64,000 bases of DNA from Pseudomonas fluorescens (lineage in GTDB: Bacteria; Pseudomonadota; Gammaproteobacteria; Pseudomonadales; Pseudomonadaceae), in assembly GCF_001307275.1 (NCBI RefSeq), contig NZ_CP012831.1:744001-808000 (forward strand), read 5' to 3'. The notes under the pieces were generated by a model. It was not told the origin of the DNA, searched no databases, and saw nothing but the letters and a program-made list of their open reading frames with translations. The position numbers were made by a program, and so were the translations under genes. Of the stretch, positions 1 to 9,109 are shown piece after piece; positions within the stretch are counted from its first letter, which is position 1; every line of letters starts with the position of its first letter.

Positions 1-1551
1 ACGTGTGATCTTCGGATGGGTAACGGTTAATGGTCCACCTGATTTGATCTGTTTATGAAACAGTGGAATAACCGAACCGGATGACCCCAGTACATTACCG
101 AAACGGACCATCGTAAAACGGGTTTTGTTGACGCGTGATACGTTGGCGTTGTCGCCAAACAGCACGGGCGCCAATTCACGGCTAAGGGCTTGCAAGGTCA
201 GTTCGGCAAGGCGCTTGGTACTGCCCATCACATTCGTTGGACGTACGGCCTTATCCGTCGAAATCAATACAAAATTCGATACACCTGCCTGAAGTGCGGC
301 TTGCGCAGTATTCAGCGTGCCGATCACATTGTTCAAAACGCCTTCGGCAATATTATGCTCCACCATCGGCACATGTTTATAAGCCGCTGCGTGATAGACC
401 GTATCGACATTCCATGTCTTCATCACGTCCAGCAACTTGTCCTGATCCCGCACCGATCCGAGGATAGGTAATAATCGAACCGACAGTGACTCACGAGCAA
501 TTCGAGGCTCCAGTTCGGACAAAATGCTATAGAGATTGAATTCGCTATGTTCGAATAACAGCAGCGTGGTCGGCTTGAGAGCAAGGATTTGCCGACAAAG
601 TTCGGAGCCGATCGAACCACCCGCCCCTGTCACTAAAACCGACTGTCCCGCGACGCAATGCTCAAGCAAATCAGCCTGGGCAGGTACCGGATCACGCCCG
701 AGGAGATCCGCGATATCGACTTCCTGGATGTCGTCGACTTTGACTCGGCCGCTGGCCAGGTCCATGAAGCCGGGGACGCTACGCACATGCAGCGGAAAAC
801 CTTCAAGCAGCGTCAATATCTCTCGCCGGCGACCTCGCGAGGAGGACGGAACAGCAAGCAAAATCTCCTGCGCGCCGGTGGCATCAATCATTTTTTGAAT
901 GTGTTTAGGTTGATAGACCTGCAACCCTGCAATGACTCTATCGGCGATGCTACTGTCATCGTCGATGAACGCGACCGGCCGCATCACTCGCCCCATGCGC
1001 AATGCAGCAACGAGTTGGTTACCGGCGGCCCCAGCACCATAAATAGCGACCTTGGGCAGGCCATCGTCACGACTGGTAAACGGCACATGCTGGGCTGCGG
1101 TAAACCAATCCCCGAGAAAATACTGCCGCATCACCAGACGCAGCCCGCCAATCATGATCAGGCTCAACCACCAGTAGTTAAAAATGATAGAGCGTGGCAC
1201 TACGGTCTTATGATTGCTGTACCAATACACCACAAGAGCCAGCAGCAAGGCCGAAAGGCTGACAGCCTTGCAAATGGTAATCAGCGCATCGTTGCCGAAA
1301 TAACGCATGACGGCGCGATACATGCCAAAACGGATGAAAATAGGGATGGCAATCAGTGGCGCGGAGGCAAAAAGCCAAAGATGCGTTTCGATCGGACTGG
1401 CCAAAGCCTCGACCCCCAGCCGCACGACGAACGCCAGCCATAAGGCGACCCAGACCAGAACGACATCAGTGGCCACCTGGATAGCTCGCTTGTGGCGTCT
1501 CGGCAGCCCCAGCAGGACGGTTCTCAATTTGTCCATAAACCCTTCACGCAC
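1..1551 (-). CDS. wbpM: WbpM-type NDP-sugar 4,6-dehydratase (3' end cut by window edge)
   Basis: Membrane-anchored nucleotide-sugar dehydratase that converts UDP-GlcNAc to UDP-4-keto-6-deoxy-HexNAc, the precursor of FucNAc/QuiNAc-type sugars that start O-antigen repeats. About 517 codons are present and roughly the last 150 expected for the family lie outside the window. The N-terminal part holds several hydrophobic helices (residues about 20-140). The nucleotide-binding motif VTGAGGSIGSE is near residue 310 (nt 600-640), and the catalytic stretch NVMGSTKR, with the Met-x3-Lys arrangement of this family instead of Tyr-x3-Lys, is at nt 200-240. I prefer the GTG start at 1551 because AGGAG lies 9 nt upstream; an in-frame ATG at 1536 (MDKLR) is the alternative. 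It is the last gene of the O-antigen cluster, 99 nt after wbpL. Confidence 0.93.
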   Translation of the reverse strand, partial: MREGFMDKLRTVLLGLPRRHKRAIQVATDVVLVWVALWLAFVVRLGVEALASPIETHLWLFASAPLIAIPIFIRFGMYRAVMRYFGNDALITICKAVSLSALLLALVVYWYSNHKTVVPRSIIFNYWWLSLIMIGGLRLVMRQYFLGDWFTAAQHVPFTSRDDGLPKVAIYGAGAAGNQLVAALRMGRVMRPVAFIDDDSSIADRVIAGLQVYQPKHIQKMIDATGAQEILLAVPSSSRGRRREILTLLEGFPLHVRSVPGFMDLASGRVKVDDIQEVDIADLLGRDPVPAQADLLEHCVAGQSVLVTGAGGSIGSELCRQILALKPTTLLLFEHSEFNLYSILSELEPRIARESLSVRLLPILGSVRDQDKLLDVMKTWNVDTVYHAAAYKHVPMVEHNIAEGVLNNVIGTLNTAQAALQAGVSNFVLISTDKAVRPTNVMGSTKRLAELTLQALSRELAPVLFGDNANVSRVNKTRFTMVRFGNVLGSSGSVIPLFHKQIKSGGPLTVTHPKITR

Positions 1552-1650
1552 CTCGGCCAGCTCCTAAATCCAATCCATTTTCGATACACGCAGTTACATC
1601 TTCGTCCGTTGGACAATCGATAAACGAAAAACGCGAACCCTACAGCGAAA

Positions 1651-2667
1651 TCAGGCTTTCTCAAGCTCACCGGCGTGAAACCTGACCGCCAGCACGAGCA
1701 GTGGCACGTAAGCCAATATTAAAGCCAATGCTCCATCCATGTTCCACAACACGACACAAGCTGCCAAAGGCAGCAGCCAGAACAGATTGATTGCTGTCAC
1801 CACCAACGTAACCGGCAGGTGACGGCCATAATGACGGGAAGCGAATTGATAGGCATGACTGCGATGAGCCTCGTAGACCTTATCTCCACGTAGCAGGCGC
1901 CGTAACAATGTAAGGGTTGCATCGACAATAAAGACCCCCAGCAAAATCAGCCAGACCCACAGCAGCTTAGGTGAACTCCAAGCCGCCTGCAGCGACAGCA
2001 CCCCCAGGATAATGCCAAGAAATCCACTACCCGCATCGCCCATGAAGATACGGGCGGGAGGAAAATTCCAATACAAGAACCCCGCTACAGCCATCGCTAG
2101 TACCAGCGGAGCCAAGATCAGGTTTTCAAAACCTCCCAACCAATAGAGCAGGCAGGCTCCAAGACAAGCACAAATAGCCTCGACGCTGGCGATTCCGTCG
2201 ATCCCGTCCATGAAGTTATAAAGATTAAGCATCCAAACCAGATAAATCGCCGCGAGCACATGCCCTAGCCAGCCCAAATCCAATACGAAACCAAACAGCT
2301 CCAATGCAGGCAAGCCACCCAGCCAAAAAAGCGCCCAGATTGCACCGAGGAAATGTCCCAGCAATCTCCAGCGTGCCGCGATGTGACCATGGTCGTCGAG
2401 AAAGCCCAAAAGCGCTATACCTGATCCCGCCCCCAACAAGGCCCAGGTGAATGTCCAACTAAGCCCCCCAAGAAAAGCCAGGATCGGCAACACCGATAGA
2501 AATCCTAATACGATCGCCACCCCACCACCGCGAGGGGTTGGAACCGAATGAGAACTTCGTGCGTTCGGAACATCCATCAGGCTTCGCGCCAAAGCGTAAC
2601 GTCGCAAGCCACCGGTTAAGACCAACGAAACAAAAAACACTACAAACACTACAAAAAAAATTGCCAT
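1651..2667 (-). CDS. wbpL: WbpL-like undecaprenyl-phosphate sugar-1-phosphate transferase
   Basis: Polytopic membrane enzyme (338 aa) of the WecA/MraY family. It moves a HexNAc-1-phosphate (by analogy with WbpL, FucNAc-1-P or GlcNAc-1-P) from its UDP carrier to undecaprenyl phosphate on the cytoplasmic face, the step that starts O-antigen repeat assembly. About ten hydrophobic segments are visible. Family motifs are the substrate loop SSHSVPTPRGGG (residues about 38-50), the aspartate motif NFMDGIDG near residue 150, FMGDAGSGFLG near residue 210, and the late cytoplasmic motif HRSHAYQ near residue 268. It lies 4 nt after the epimerase gene and directly precedes wbpM, as in P. aeruginosa. Sugar specificity cannot be read from the sequence. 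Confidence 0.93.
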   Translation of the reverse strand: MAIFFVVFVVFFVSLVLTGGLRRYALARSLMDVPNARSSHSVPTPRGGGVAIVLGFLSVLPILAFLGGLSWTFTWALLGAGSGIALLGFLDDHGHIAARWRLLGHFLGAIWALFWLGGLPALELFGFVLDLGWLGHVLAAIYLVWMLNLYNFMDGIDGIASVEAICACLGACLLYWLGGFENLILAPLVLAMAVAGFLYWNFPPARIFMGDAGSGFLGIILGVLSLQAAWSSPKLLWVWLILLGVFIVDATLTLLRRLLRGDKVYEAHRSHAYQFASRHYGRHLPVTLVVTAINLFWLLPLAACVVLWNMDGALALILAYVPLLVLAVRFHAGELEKA

Positions 2668-2671
2668 GAAT

Positions 2672-3628
2672 TCAAACTCGACCTTTTTTTGATGAAAGGG
2701 TCATATAATCCGCGCCGGCCTTGGATAACGCTTCAGTTGTTCCAAGCGGCGGGGTCCAGCCAAGCAGCTGATGCGCCTTGCCGGAATCGATAACCAAAGA
2801 ACCAAACAATTGGGAAAACATATTCTCTCGCCCTAATAGCTTCGCCGCCACACGGATGACTCCAACGGGTACATAAATCAAGCGAGGTTTACGCCCCATA
2901 CCATTGGCAATGGTACGCACAATATCTACAGTAGAGACATCCGTTCCATCGGAAATCAAAAATAGCTCCCCAGCCGCAGCAGGATGCTTAATACAATGCA
3001 CGATAAAGTCAATAAGATTATCCAGCGCTATCATGCTACGTTGATTATTGGCTGCCAAGAAGGGAAGTGGCATACCGAGTCGAACAATCTTTAGCAAGCG
3101 GTGAAAGTTCCCAGGAGCACTCCCGCCATAGACCAAGGGTGGGCGGATAATAACCAGCTCCATGGAGGAATCTTTGACCAGCGCTTTTAACGCCTCTTCA
3201 GCTTCAAATTTTGAAAGCGCATACGGCGTACTTGGGTTATTGCCACTCAACTCTGAAACCTTTGAATTCTTTGTCTCAGTGGCGCTGACACCAATTGAAC
3301 TGATAAAAACAAACCTCTTGACCCCCCCACGCATTGCCTCTTCGGCTAAGCGAAGAGTCGCGTTTACATTCGCACGCCTGAACGCCGAAAGAGGATCCTC
3401 TTCCTTGTCATTCAGAATATGTGCCCTTCCCGCAAGATGTACGATTGTCTCGACACCAAGACATACCCCGTCCAAAGGGTCGTTTTCAAGATCCAGGCAA
3501 ACATAGTCAAAATCTTGTGACGGAGTCATGGAGCTACGACCTATGCCCTTTACGGCGTAGCCTCGCGCCTTCAGAACCTTACAAAGCAAACTACCTATAT
3601 AACCTGACGCCCCGGTAACCAACTGCAT
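2672..3628 (-). CDS. NAD-dependent sugar epimerase/4-reductase (wbpK position, WbpV-like)
   Basis: Extended short-chain dehydrogenase, 318 aa from the ATG at 3628. The start has the Rossmann motif LVTGASGYIG and the catalytic pair is in YALSK (residues about 145-149). In P. aeruginosa the gene at this place (wbpK in O5, wbpV in O6) is thought to reduce the 4-keto sugar made by WbpM to UDP-D-FucNAc or UDP-D-QuiNAc, which WbpL then uses. I cannot tell which epimer from sequence alone, so I give no symbol. An in-frame TTG at 3646 would add six residues and overlap the upstream stop; the ATG has AAGG about 8 nt upstream and places the Rossmann fold right at the N-terminus as usual. Confidence 0.88.
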   Translation of the reverse strand: MQLVTGASGYIGSLLCKVLKARGYAVKGIGRSSMTPSQDFDYVCLDLENDPLDGVCLGVETIVHLAGRAHILNDKEEDPLSAFRRANVNATLRLAEEAMRGGVKRFVFISSIGVSATETKNSKVSELSGNNPSTPYALSKFEAEEALKALVKDSSMELVIIRPPLVYGGSAPGNFHRLLKIVRLGMPLPFLAANNQRSMIALDNLIDFIVHCIKHPAAAGELFLISDGTDVSTVDIVRTIANGMGRKPRLIYVPVGVIRVAAKLLGRENMFSQLFGSLVIDSGKAHQLLGWTPPLGTTEALSKAGADYMTLSSKKGRV

Positions 3629-3642
3629 GCGATGCACCTTAA

Positions 3643-4863
3643 TCAATTTTCCAGAATCCGCCGAGCCAGAGACGTATACTCAAAATTAGCCTCAAGGAAA
3701 AGGCGACCTTTCGCGCCCATCTCACGCAAAACAGTCCCATCAAGTAACAACATTTCCTGGAACGTATGTGCAAGCTGCTCAGGTTGACCCGGAACCACGG
3801 ACATGCCGCAACCAGCCTCTTTTATTGGATCATTAAAGGCATTATAAGAAGCAATGACAGGGATCCCGGCAGCCATGTAATCATATAACTTGTTTAAACT
3901 CACACCGAATCTGTAAATAGGCAGGTCATGCATAACAAAAAACCCGACATCGACAACACGAAGAGCTTGCTGGATCTCTGCTTTATCAACCTGCGGGTAA
4001 AAAAGAACAAAGTCGTAACCGAGTTTACGACAGCGAGCATTAAGCTCAGCACTTTGTTCCCCCTTGCCAACGATGATAAATTTTACTGACACGCCCTCTG
4101 GAATCTCAAAAAAATGCAACGCATCCAAAAACAGGTGCATCGCATTGGGTTCCCCCAAGGCGCCGGCGTAAAAAAACAAAAAATCGCCTTGCGATTTAAA
4201 TCCCATCAGGTCATCCAATAAACTAGACCCCTGAGACTCAACGCTTGCATTTATATCATTAAGCGAAAAACCATTAGGAACGTATCTGAATTTCCCCGGT
4301 TTCATTCCCCGTGACACCATGTGCTGTTTGGCACCCGGCAAAAGGGAAATCACAGCATCCGCTGAATAATATGCGAACCTCTCAATAAGCGACAAAACCA
4401 AAACGACGGGATGGAATTTATTGAATCCAGCAATTTCCACCAAACTCAAAGGCCAGATATCCCTAACCTCAAATAGAATCTTCGATCTGAATAATTTTGC
4501 ACATAGATAGGCAGCAGGGTACCCAAAGGGATGGGCAGAAGAATACAAAACCAGATCCGGCCTTTTCTTCAACCCCAAGCGCAGAAGAAAAAAGAAGAGA
4601 AAAAAGCCGAAACACAACATGGACAAAAATCGCCCCAGGCCATTCCCTTTATATTTAGGAGCTGGAACAAAATTATATGAAACGCCTTCCAGGACCTGTC
4701 CCCCGGCTTTCCCTGAGTCGTCGTCCATCAAATGGTGATAACCAGGCGTGATTATCTCCACATCATGTCCCTGAGCCTGCCATGCGTTCGCCAGATAAAA
4801 GGAGCGCCAATAGCGCCCGACTCCAGGGCCGCCGGCATAAGGGTTGATATACCAAATATTCAT
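3643..4863 (-). CDS. Glycosyltransferase family 4 (wbpJ position, WbuB-like)
   Basis: Predicted retaining glycosyltransferase of 406 aa that would add a sugar to the undecaprenyl-linked O-repeat at the cytoplasmic membrane. The N-terminal glycine-rich acceptor part reads NPYAGGPGVGRYWRS. A strongly hydrophobic stretch follows at about residues 80-100 and probably contacts the membrane. The C-terminal GT-B domain has the YAGALGEPNAM region and a donor-site segment ending in PVIASYNAF. The ATG at 4863 is preceded closely by GGGAAG; an ATG 21 nt upstream (4884) would add seven residues. It occupies the place of wbpJ in the O5-type cluster. The acceptor and donor sugars are not deducible. Confidence 0.85.
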   Translation of the reverse strand: MNIWYINPYAGGPGVGRYWRSFYLANAWQAQGHDVEIITPGYHHLMDDDSGKAGGQVLEGVSYNFVPAPKYKGNGLGRFLSMLCFGFFLFFFLLRLGLKKRPDLVLYSSAHPFGYPAAYLCAKLFRSKILFEVRDIWPLSLVEIAGFNKFHPVVLVLSLIERFAYYSADAVISLLPGAKQHMVSRGMKPGKFRYVPNGFSLNDINASVESQGSSLLDDLMGFKSQGDFLFFYAGALGEPNAMHLFLDALHFFEIPEGVSVKFIIVGKGEQSAELNARCRKLGYDFVLFYPQVDKAEIQQALRVVDVGFFVMHDLPIYRFGVSLNKLYDYMAAGIPVIASYNAFNDPIKEAGCGMSVVPGQPEQLAHTFQEMLLLDGTVLREMGAKGRLFLEANFEYTSLARRILEN

Positions 4864-4909
4864 TGTGCTTCCCAACACGACCATAAGCGCTTATCTAACT
4901 CATGACAGC

Positions 4910-5974
4910 TCATGAGCGAGAAAGACAATCAGCTATGAATGACGCCGCCTGCCCACCACCGTATAAGTTCTCGTTGTCATGCACGGTGCGATTGATACCA
5001 TCACGTACTGCAGCAGTAATTAAACCAGAGTCCGCCCCGCATAACACATTCGCCCCAGACTCAACGAGCTCTACCCATTCGGTTTGGTCGCGCATGGTTA
5101 CGCAAGGTTTTGAAAAGAAAAAAGCCTCCTTCTGGACACCACCGCTATCAGTTAATACCAAACCACAGCGTTGAAGGAGCCAGATCATTTCCAGGTACCC
5201 GACTGGGTCAATCAGATTGACTTCCAATGCGAGGCCTGTTTTTTCGATCATGTTCCGGGTACGAGGATGCAAAGGTAATACAACCGGCGCCACTGTATTA
5301 TGAATAGTGTTCAGCGCATCAACGATAGACTTCAACCTAACAGGGTCATCGGTGTTTTCCGCTCTATGCAGTGTTGCCAGGACAAAACCGTCGGAAAGAT
5401 TGAAACCCTCCGGCTTAGATGCACGACGAGCAAAGAACATGGCGCTGTCCTGCATGACATCGCCCGAATTCCATATTTTTACAGGCTTGTCCGAAAAACC
5501 TTCCTTAGCCAGATTATTAATCGCGGTTTGCGTAGGGCAAAAGAGAAGATCACTCATCTGATCAGTCAAAATACGATTGATCTCCTCGGGCATGCGCATA
5601 TTAAAGCTCCGCAGGCCGGCTTCAATATGGGCCACCGGAATATGAAGCTTGGCCGCTGCCAAAGCACCCGCCAGGGTTGAGTTCGTATCACCGTAAACCA
5701 GTACCCGGTCCGGCTTCTCCTGAATCATGACCCGCTCAATTTCCATCAGCATTCGGCCAGTCATTTCACCATGCGAACCGCCATGGATATCTAATTGAAA
5801 ATTCGGCCTAGGAATACCCAGCTGGTCAAAAAAAATCTCCGACATATTGGCATCAAAATGCTGCCCGGTATGGATGATTTTTTCGGATAATCCGGCCTGC
5901 TCAATAATCGCCTTGGATACAACGCTGGCCTTGATAAACTGAGGTCGAGCACCAATAATCGTGAGTAATTTCAT
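4910..5974 (-). CDS. wbpI: UDP-N-acetylglucosamine 2-epimerase family, WbpI-like
   Basis: Non-hydrolysing C-2 epimerase of 354 aa. In the O5 pathway WbpI converts UDP-2,3-diacetamido-2,3-dideoxy-D-glucuronate to the D-mannuronate form, the last step to UDP-ManNAc3NAcA. It begins with IGARPQFIKA, has the GDTNST motif near residue 95 and HIEAGLRS near residue 116, and ends with the TDSGGVQKEAFF nucleotide-binding segment (about residues 277-289), all features of the WecB/WbpI fold. Family assignment is certain; the choice of WbpI over a plain WecB rests on the surrounding wbpA/B/D/E genes. It lies between two glycosyltransferase genes, 7 nt after wbpH. Confidence 0.93.
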   Translation of the reverse strand: MKLLTIIGARPQFIKASVVSKAIIEQAGLSEKIIHTGQHFDANMSEIFFDQLGIPRPNFQLDIHGGSHGEMTGRMLMEIERVMIQEKPDRVLVYGDTNSTLAGALAAAKLHIPVAHIEAGLRSFNMRMPEEINRILTDQMSDLLFCPTQTAINNLAKEGFSDKPVKIWNSGDVMQDSAMFFARRASKPEGFNLSDGFVLATLHRAENTDDPVRLKSIVDALNTIHNTVAPVVLPLHPRTRNMIEKTGLALEVNLIDPVGYLEMIWLLQRCGLVLTDSGGVQKEAFFFSKPCVTMRDQTEWVELVESGANVLCGADSGLITAAVRDGINRTVHDNENLYGGGQAASFIADCLSRS

Positions 5975-5981
5975 AATATTA

Positions 5982-7088
5982 TTATCCCTTGGCCAAGCCG
6001 GCGTAGAATTTCAGTAATCGACGCCCTTCAACGTCCCAGTTATAGCGCTCAGTGACGGCCTTCTGACCGTTACGCCCCATCTGCTCGGCACGTTCGGGGT
6101 TCTCTATTATAAAATCGATCGCGTCGGCAATAGACTGTGGACTCAGCGGGTCTACACAAACCCCACAGTCATTTCCTTCAATAATTTCACGCCACAGGGG
6201 AAAATTAGAAGCAATAACTGGGATTCCCGAAGACATATACTCGAACATCTTGTTGGGCTGGGCATCGACATGATTGGGCAGCGGATAAAAAGTTACCAAA
6301 CCTGCAGCCGACCGTCCCAAAATATCACGCACCTCGGAACGACCCAACTGGCCACATTGATTAACGGAAGACCATCCATTCTTTTTCTTAACATCAACCT
6401 CAACACCGGGCTCAGAAAAATTACCCACCAGATTCAGCCGCGAACCCGTATGAACAAGCCCCATCGCCTCAACAACTTCGCTAATACCTCGGATCGAGGT
6501 GATCCCGCCCACATAGCAAACTTCCTGTTTTTTTTCGCCCCATGCGACATCAGCAGCAAGTTCACCCACCAAGGGAAAGTTATTAATATCTACAACATTC
6601 GCATTGATAGACAAAAACTTATCTCGTATATATGGCGTCGCGGTCAAAATGCCATCCATCTTACGACAGGCGAAACGTTCATAAACGGAAAACAGGAAAG
6701 AAATAACTCTGCGCGAGGCCGGGCGCAAATAGGGCTTACTCAATATTTGCTTAGGAACATCCTCATGGGAGTCAAAAATTACAATTTTTCCAAGCTTCTT
6801 TAATTTAAGCCCGACTGGAATCAATTCAGGATCGTGCAAATGATAAATATCAGCCTGAAGAGAGGCCGCTTTTTTGTAAACCATCTTGGTAGTTTTGAAC
6901 ATTCGATTCAAGCGTCCACGCAAGAATCCCACATCCACAATATTGACTCCATCAGCCTTTTCGTCGCCCTTACCATCAGCGACTACTAACGAAACGTCAT
7001 AACCATGCGCAGCCAATGTCTTGCATTCTTTCTGAAAAATGCGAATATCGAAACGAGTATGAGCTGAAGTTACATGTGCCACTTTCAA
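5982..7088 (-). CDS. wbpH: Glycosyltransferase family 4 (WbpH-like)
   Basis: GT-B fold glycosyltransferase of 368 aa, expected to transfer one residue of the O-antigen repeat at the inner face of the membrane. N-terminal motif VTSAHTRFDIRIFQKE and HLHDPELIPVG (about residue 85) belong to the acceptor domain; the C-terminal domain carries YVGGITSIRG and a closing PNKMFEYMSSGIPV segment typical of the GT4 donor site. The start is a TTG at 7088 with GGAG 8 nt upstream; no ATG lies near the fold start, and the next candidate, a GTG, would be too far from the ribosome site. The gene sits between wbpG and wbpI as wbpH does in P. aeruginosa O5. Confidence 0.85.
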   Translation of the reverse strand: MKVAHVTSAHTRFDIRIFQKECKTLAAHGYDVSLVVADGKGDEKADGVNIVDVGFLRGRLNRMFKTTKMVYKKAASLQADIYHLHDPELIPVGLKLKKLGKIVIFDSHEDVPKQILSKPYLRPASRRVISFLFSVYERFACRKMDGILTATPYIRDKFLSINANVVDINNFPLVGELAADVAWGEKKQEVCYVGGITSIRGISEVVEAMGLVHTGSRLNLVGNFSEPGVEVDVKKKNGWSSVNQCGQLGRSEVRDILGRSAAGLVTFYPLPNHVDAQPNKMFEYMSSGIPVIASNFPLWREIIEGNDCGVCVDPLSPQSIADAIDFIIENPERAEQMGRNGQKAVTERYNWDVEGRRLLKFYAGLAKG

Positions 7089-7112
7089 AAAGGCGTCTCC
7101 ATTATTATATCT

Positions 7113-8267
7113 TTAAGAATAAACACTGAGACGCCGTCCCAGAAGCTTCTGCAGGAAGACTTGAGACTTTTTGGCAAACGCCTGCAACTTATCCCAACTC
7201 TTAAAGTCAGAGTAATCATGGATTGGGGCTTGCATTAACTCATCGAACTGTTGCCGGTTGACTCGCATTTTTTTACAGAAATAATCAATATCATTCTCTA
7301 GTTCATCTGCGGCATATAAAGGCTCCGCAAGCTTAACAATCGCCTCCTCACGCGACATCTGCCCAGAAAGAATCATGCTGGAATAGTGCAGCTTACGCTT
7401 GTCATAGCCAAACTTGGTAGGGAGATAGTAATTCTGAAACAGCTTGGTGAAGATGGACTCACCATGCTTGCGAGCATATGACCTATATCCCACTGTTTCC
7501 TGAAGGTACTTTTCCGCTTCGCGCTTATCATATTCCATAAAGTTCAGCGGCCTTACAGTTCGCATTCCTTTAGCAAAAGGATACCAAAAATAATACTCAA
7601 AAAAGCTAATAGTCTTATAATCACGCAAAGGTTTGGAACCGTACGTTCTATGAATGTCTTTTAGGTTAATAGCATCCATCGCACTTCCGTGCCAAGAATC
7701 TGGAAATACTGCCTCGGTTGCAAGATTCCCACCGCTCAGAATGTATTTAATATCATTCTTCACCGCAAAGTGATACATGCTCGAAAAAAACGCATGATCT
7801 TGAGGAACATCTTGATTGGCTACTGCAGCCTTCATATAAGAAAGCTGCAAGTCACGCATCTCCTCCCAGTTCATGACGTGGGTATGAAGATCGTATCCGC
7901 AATGTTTGATAATTTTCTCAATGTTACTAACCGCAAGCTCGCTGTTCCAACCTGCATCGACGTGCACGACTAATGGACGCAGTCCGAAATCCTTGATCTT
8001 TACAGCCAAATAAGAGCTGTCAACCCCACCACTCAAACCGATAATGCAATCGTATTCTTTACCAGCCCCTTCCTTCTTTATCTTGTCCACAATGTTTTGC
8101 AGCCGGGTCTTTCCGTCAACCCCGCTAAACAATTGAAGAGACTGTACCTCATCAAATCTATGACAATGATTGCAAACGCCATGCTCGTCAAACTTGATAT
8201 TCGCGTCAGTCTCATCCATCACACAGCGTGAACATACTTTATACACAGTCTTCCCTCTCGAATTCAT
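7113..8267 (-). CDS. wbpG: WbpG, N-acetyl sugar amidotransferase
   Basis: ATP-pyrophosphatase-type amidotransferase (384 aa) that, with HisH2/HisF2 as ammonia supplier, converts the 3-acetamido group of ManNAc3NAcA to a 3-acetamidino group (established for P. aeruginosa O5). A zinc-ribbon-like pair CSRC and CNHC lies at residues 12-36, followed by the PP-loop GLSGGVDSSYLA at about residues 80-91. ILSGGN and related loops complete the N-type ATPase core. It follows hisF2 after an 80-nt gap, longer than most junctions in the operon, and starts at an ATG. The C-terminal part (residues 230-384) is charged and tyrosine-rich, usual for the family. Confidence 0.94.
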   Translation of the reverse strand: MNSRGKTVYKVCSRCVMDETDANIKFDEHGVCNHCHRFDEVQSLQLFSGVDGKTRLQNIVDKIKKEGAGKEYDCIIGLSGGVDSSYLAVKIKDFGLRPLVVHVDAGWNSELAVSNIEKIIKHCGYDLHTHVMNWEEMRDLQLSYMKAAVANQDVPQDHAFFSSMYHFAVKNDIKYILSGGNLATEAVFPDSWHGSAMDAINLKDIHRTYGSKPLRDYKTISFFEYYFWYPFAKGMRTVRPLNFMEYDKREAEKYLQETVGYRSYARKHGESIFTKLFQNYYLPTKFGYDKRKLHYSSMILSGQMSREEAIVKLAEPLYAADELENDIDYFCKKMRVNRQQFDELMQAPIHDYSDFKSWDKLQAFAKKSQVFLQKLLGRRLSVYS

Positions 8268-8347
8268 TACAACTACTTTTCGCTTTCAAATCAATAATGA
8301 CGGTACGAGCAGGCTCTAGGTACTCATCAAGATTCAAGAAAAGCAAT

Positions 8348-9109
8348 TTATTTACTTCCGGACATGGACTGATTAAGGTCCGGATAACTTATCAAAACCG
8401 CTTTATGCTTTCCGTGAAAAACAAAAAAACTTCCCGCTGCGACCGCCGACACGCCCGCCTTTTCAAAGGGTTCGTTAAGATCAGCTATTGAACCCGCCCC
8501 ACCACATGCGACGACAGGTATATGAACCCCAGCAACAACCGACTTGATGAGCGGTATGTCAAACCCTTGCATCGTTCCATCGCGATCTATGGAGTTCAGG
8601 AATATTTCCCCGGCTCCGGCATCCTCGACTCTCTTTGCCCACTCGACTGGTGAAACTTTTGTATCTTTCGTACCTGATTGAGAATAGACCGAATAGCGGC
8701 CTAGTAAACTTTTCTTACAATCGATAGAACAGACGACGCTTTGAGAACCGAATTGATCAGCTATTTTTCGAAGAAGCTCGACGTCTGCCAAAGCTGCGGT
8801 ATTCAGGGCTATTTTTTCAACGCCCAAAGCAAAAACACGTTGTGCGTGCTCCAGCGTACGAATACCACCACCATAACAAATAGGCATGAAACATTCGCCG
8901 GCCACTTCCGCTAACAGCTCATAGTCAGGTTCACGACCTAATATAGACGCTTCTATATCCAGTAGAACCAGCTCATCAACTTCTTTTTCATTGAAAATAC
9001 GAATGGCATTAACAGGGTCGCCCACATATTTCGGAGACTTAAACTTCACCGTTTTAACCAGTCCCCTGTCCTTTAACAGCAAACATGGAATTACGCGTTT
9101 TCTCTGCAT
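8348..9109 (-). CDS. hisF2: HisF2, HisF-like ammonia-channel subunit of the acetamidino pathway
   Basis: TIM-barrel protein of 253 aa related to imidazole-glycerol-phosphate synthase cyclase. Its start codon shares one base with the hisH2 stop (TGATG), suggesting translational coupling. The first strand reads RVIPCLLLKDRG: where true HisF has the catalytic aspartate 11 (CLD), this protein has leucine. The second catalytic aspartate (SIDCKK) and the barrel loops are present. This fits a protein that keeps the HisH-docking and ammonia-tunnel role but no longer makes histidine intermediates, delivering ammonia to WbpG. The housekeeping hisF is expected elsewhere in the genome. Confidence 0.94.
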   Translation of the reverse strand: MQRKRVIPCLLLKDRGLVKTVKFKSPKYVGDPVNAIRIFNEKEVDELVLLDIEASILGREPDYELLAEVAGECFMPICYGGGIRTLEHAQRVFALGVEKIALNTAALADVELLRKIADQFGSQSVVCSIDCKKSLLGRYSVYSQSGTKDTKVSPVEWAKRVEDAGAGEIFLNSIDRDGTMQGFDIPLIKSVVAGVHIPVVACGGAGSIADLNEPFEKAGVSAVAAGSFFVFHGKHKAVLISYPDLNQSMSGSK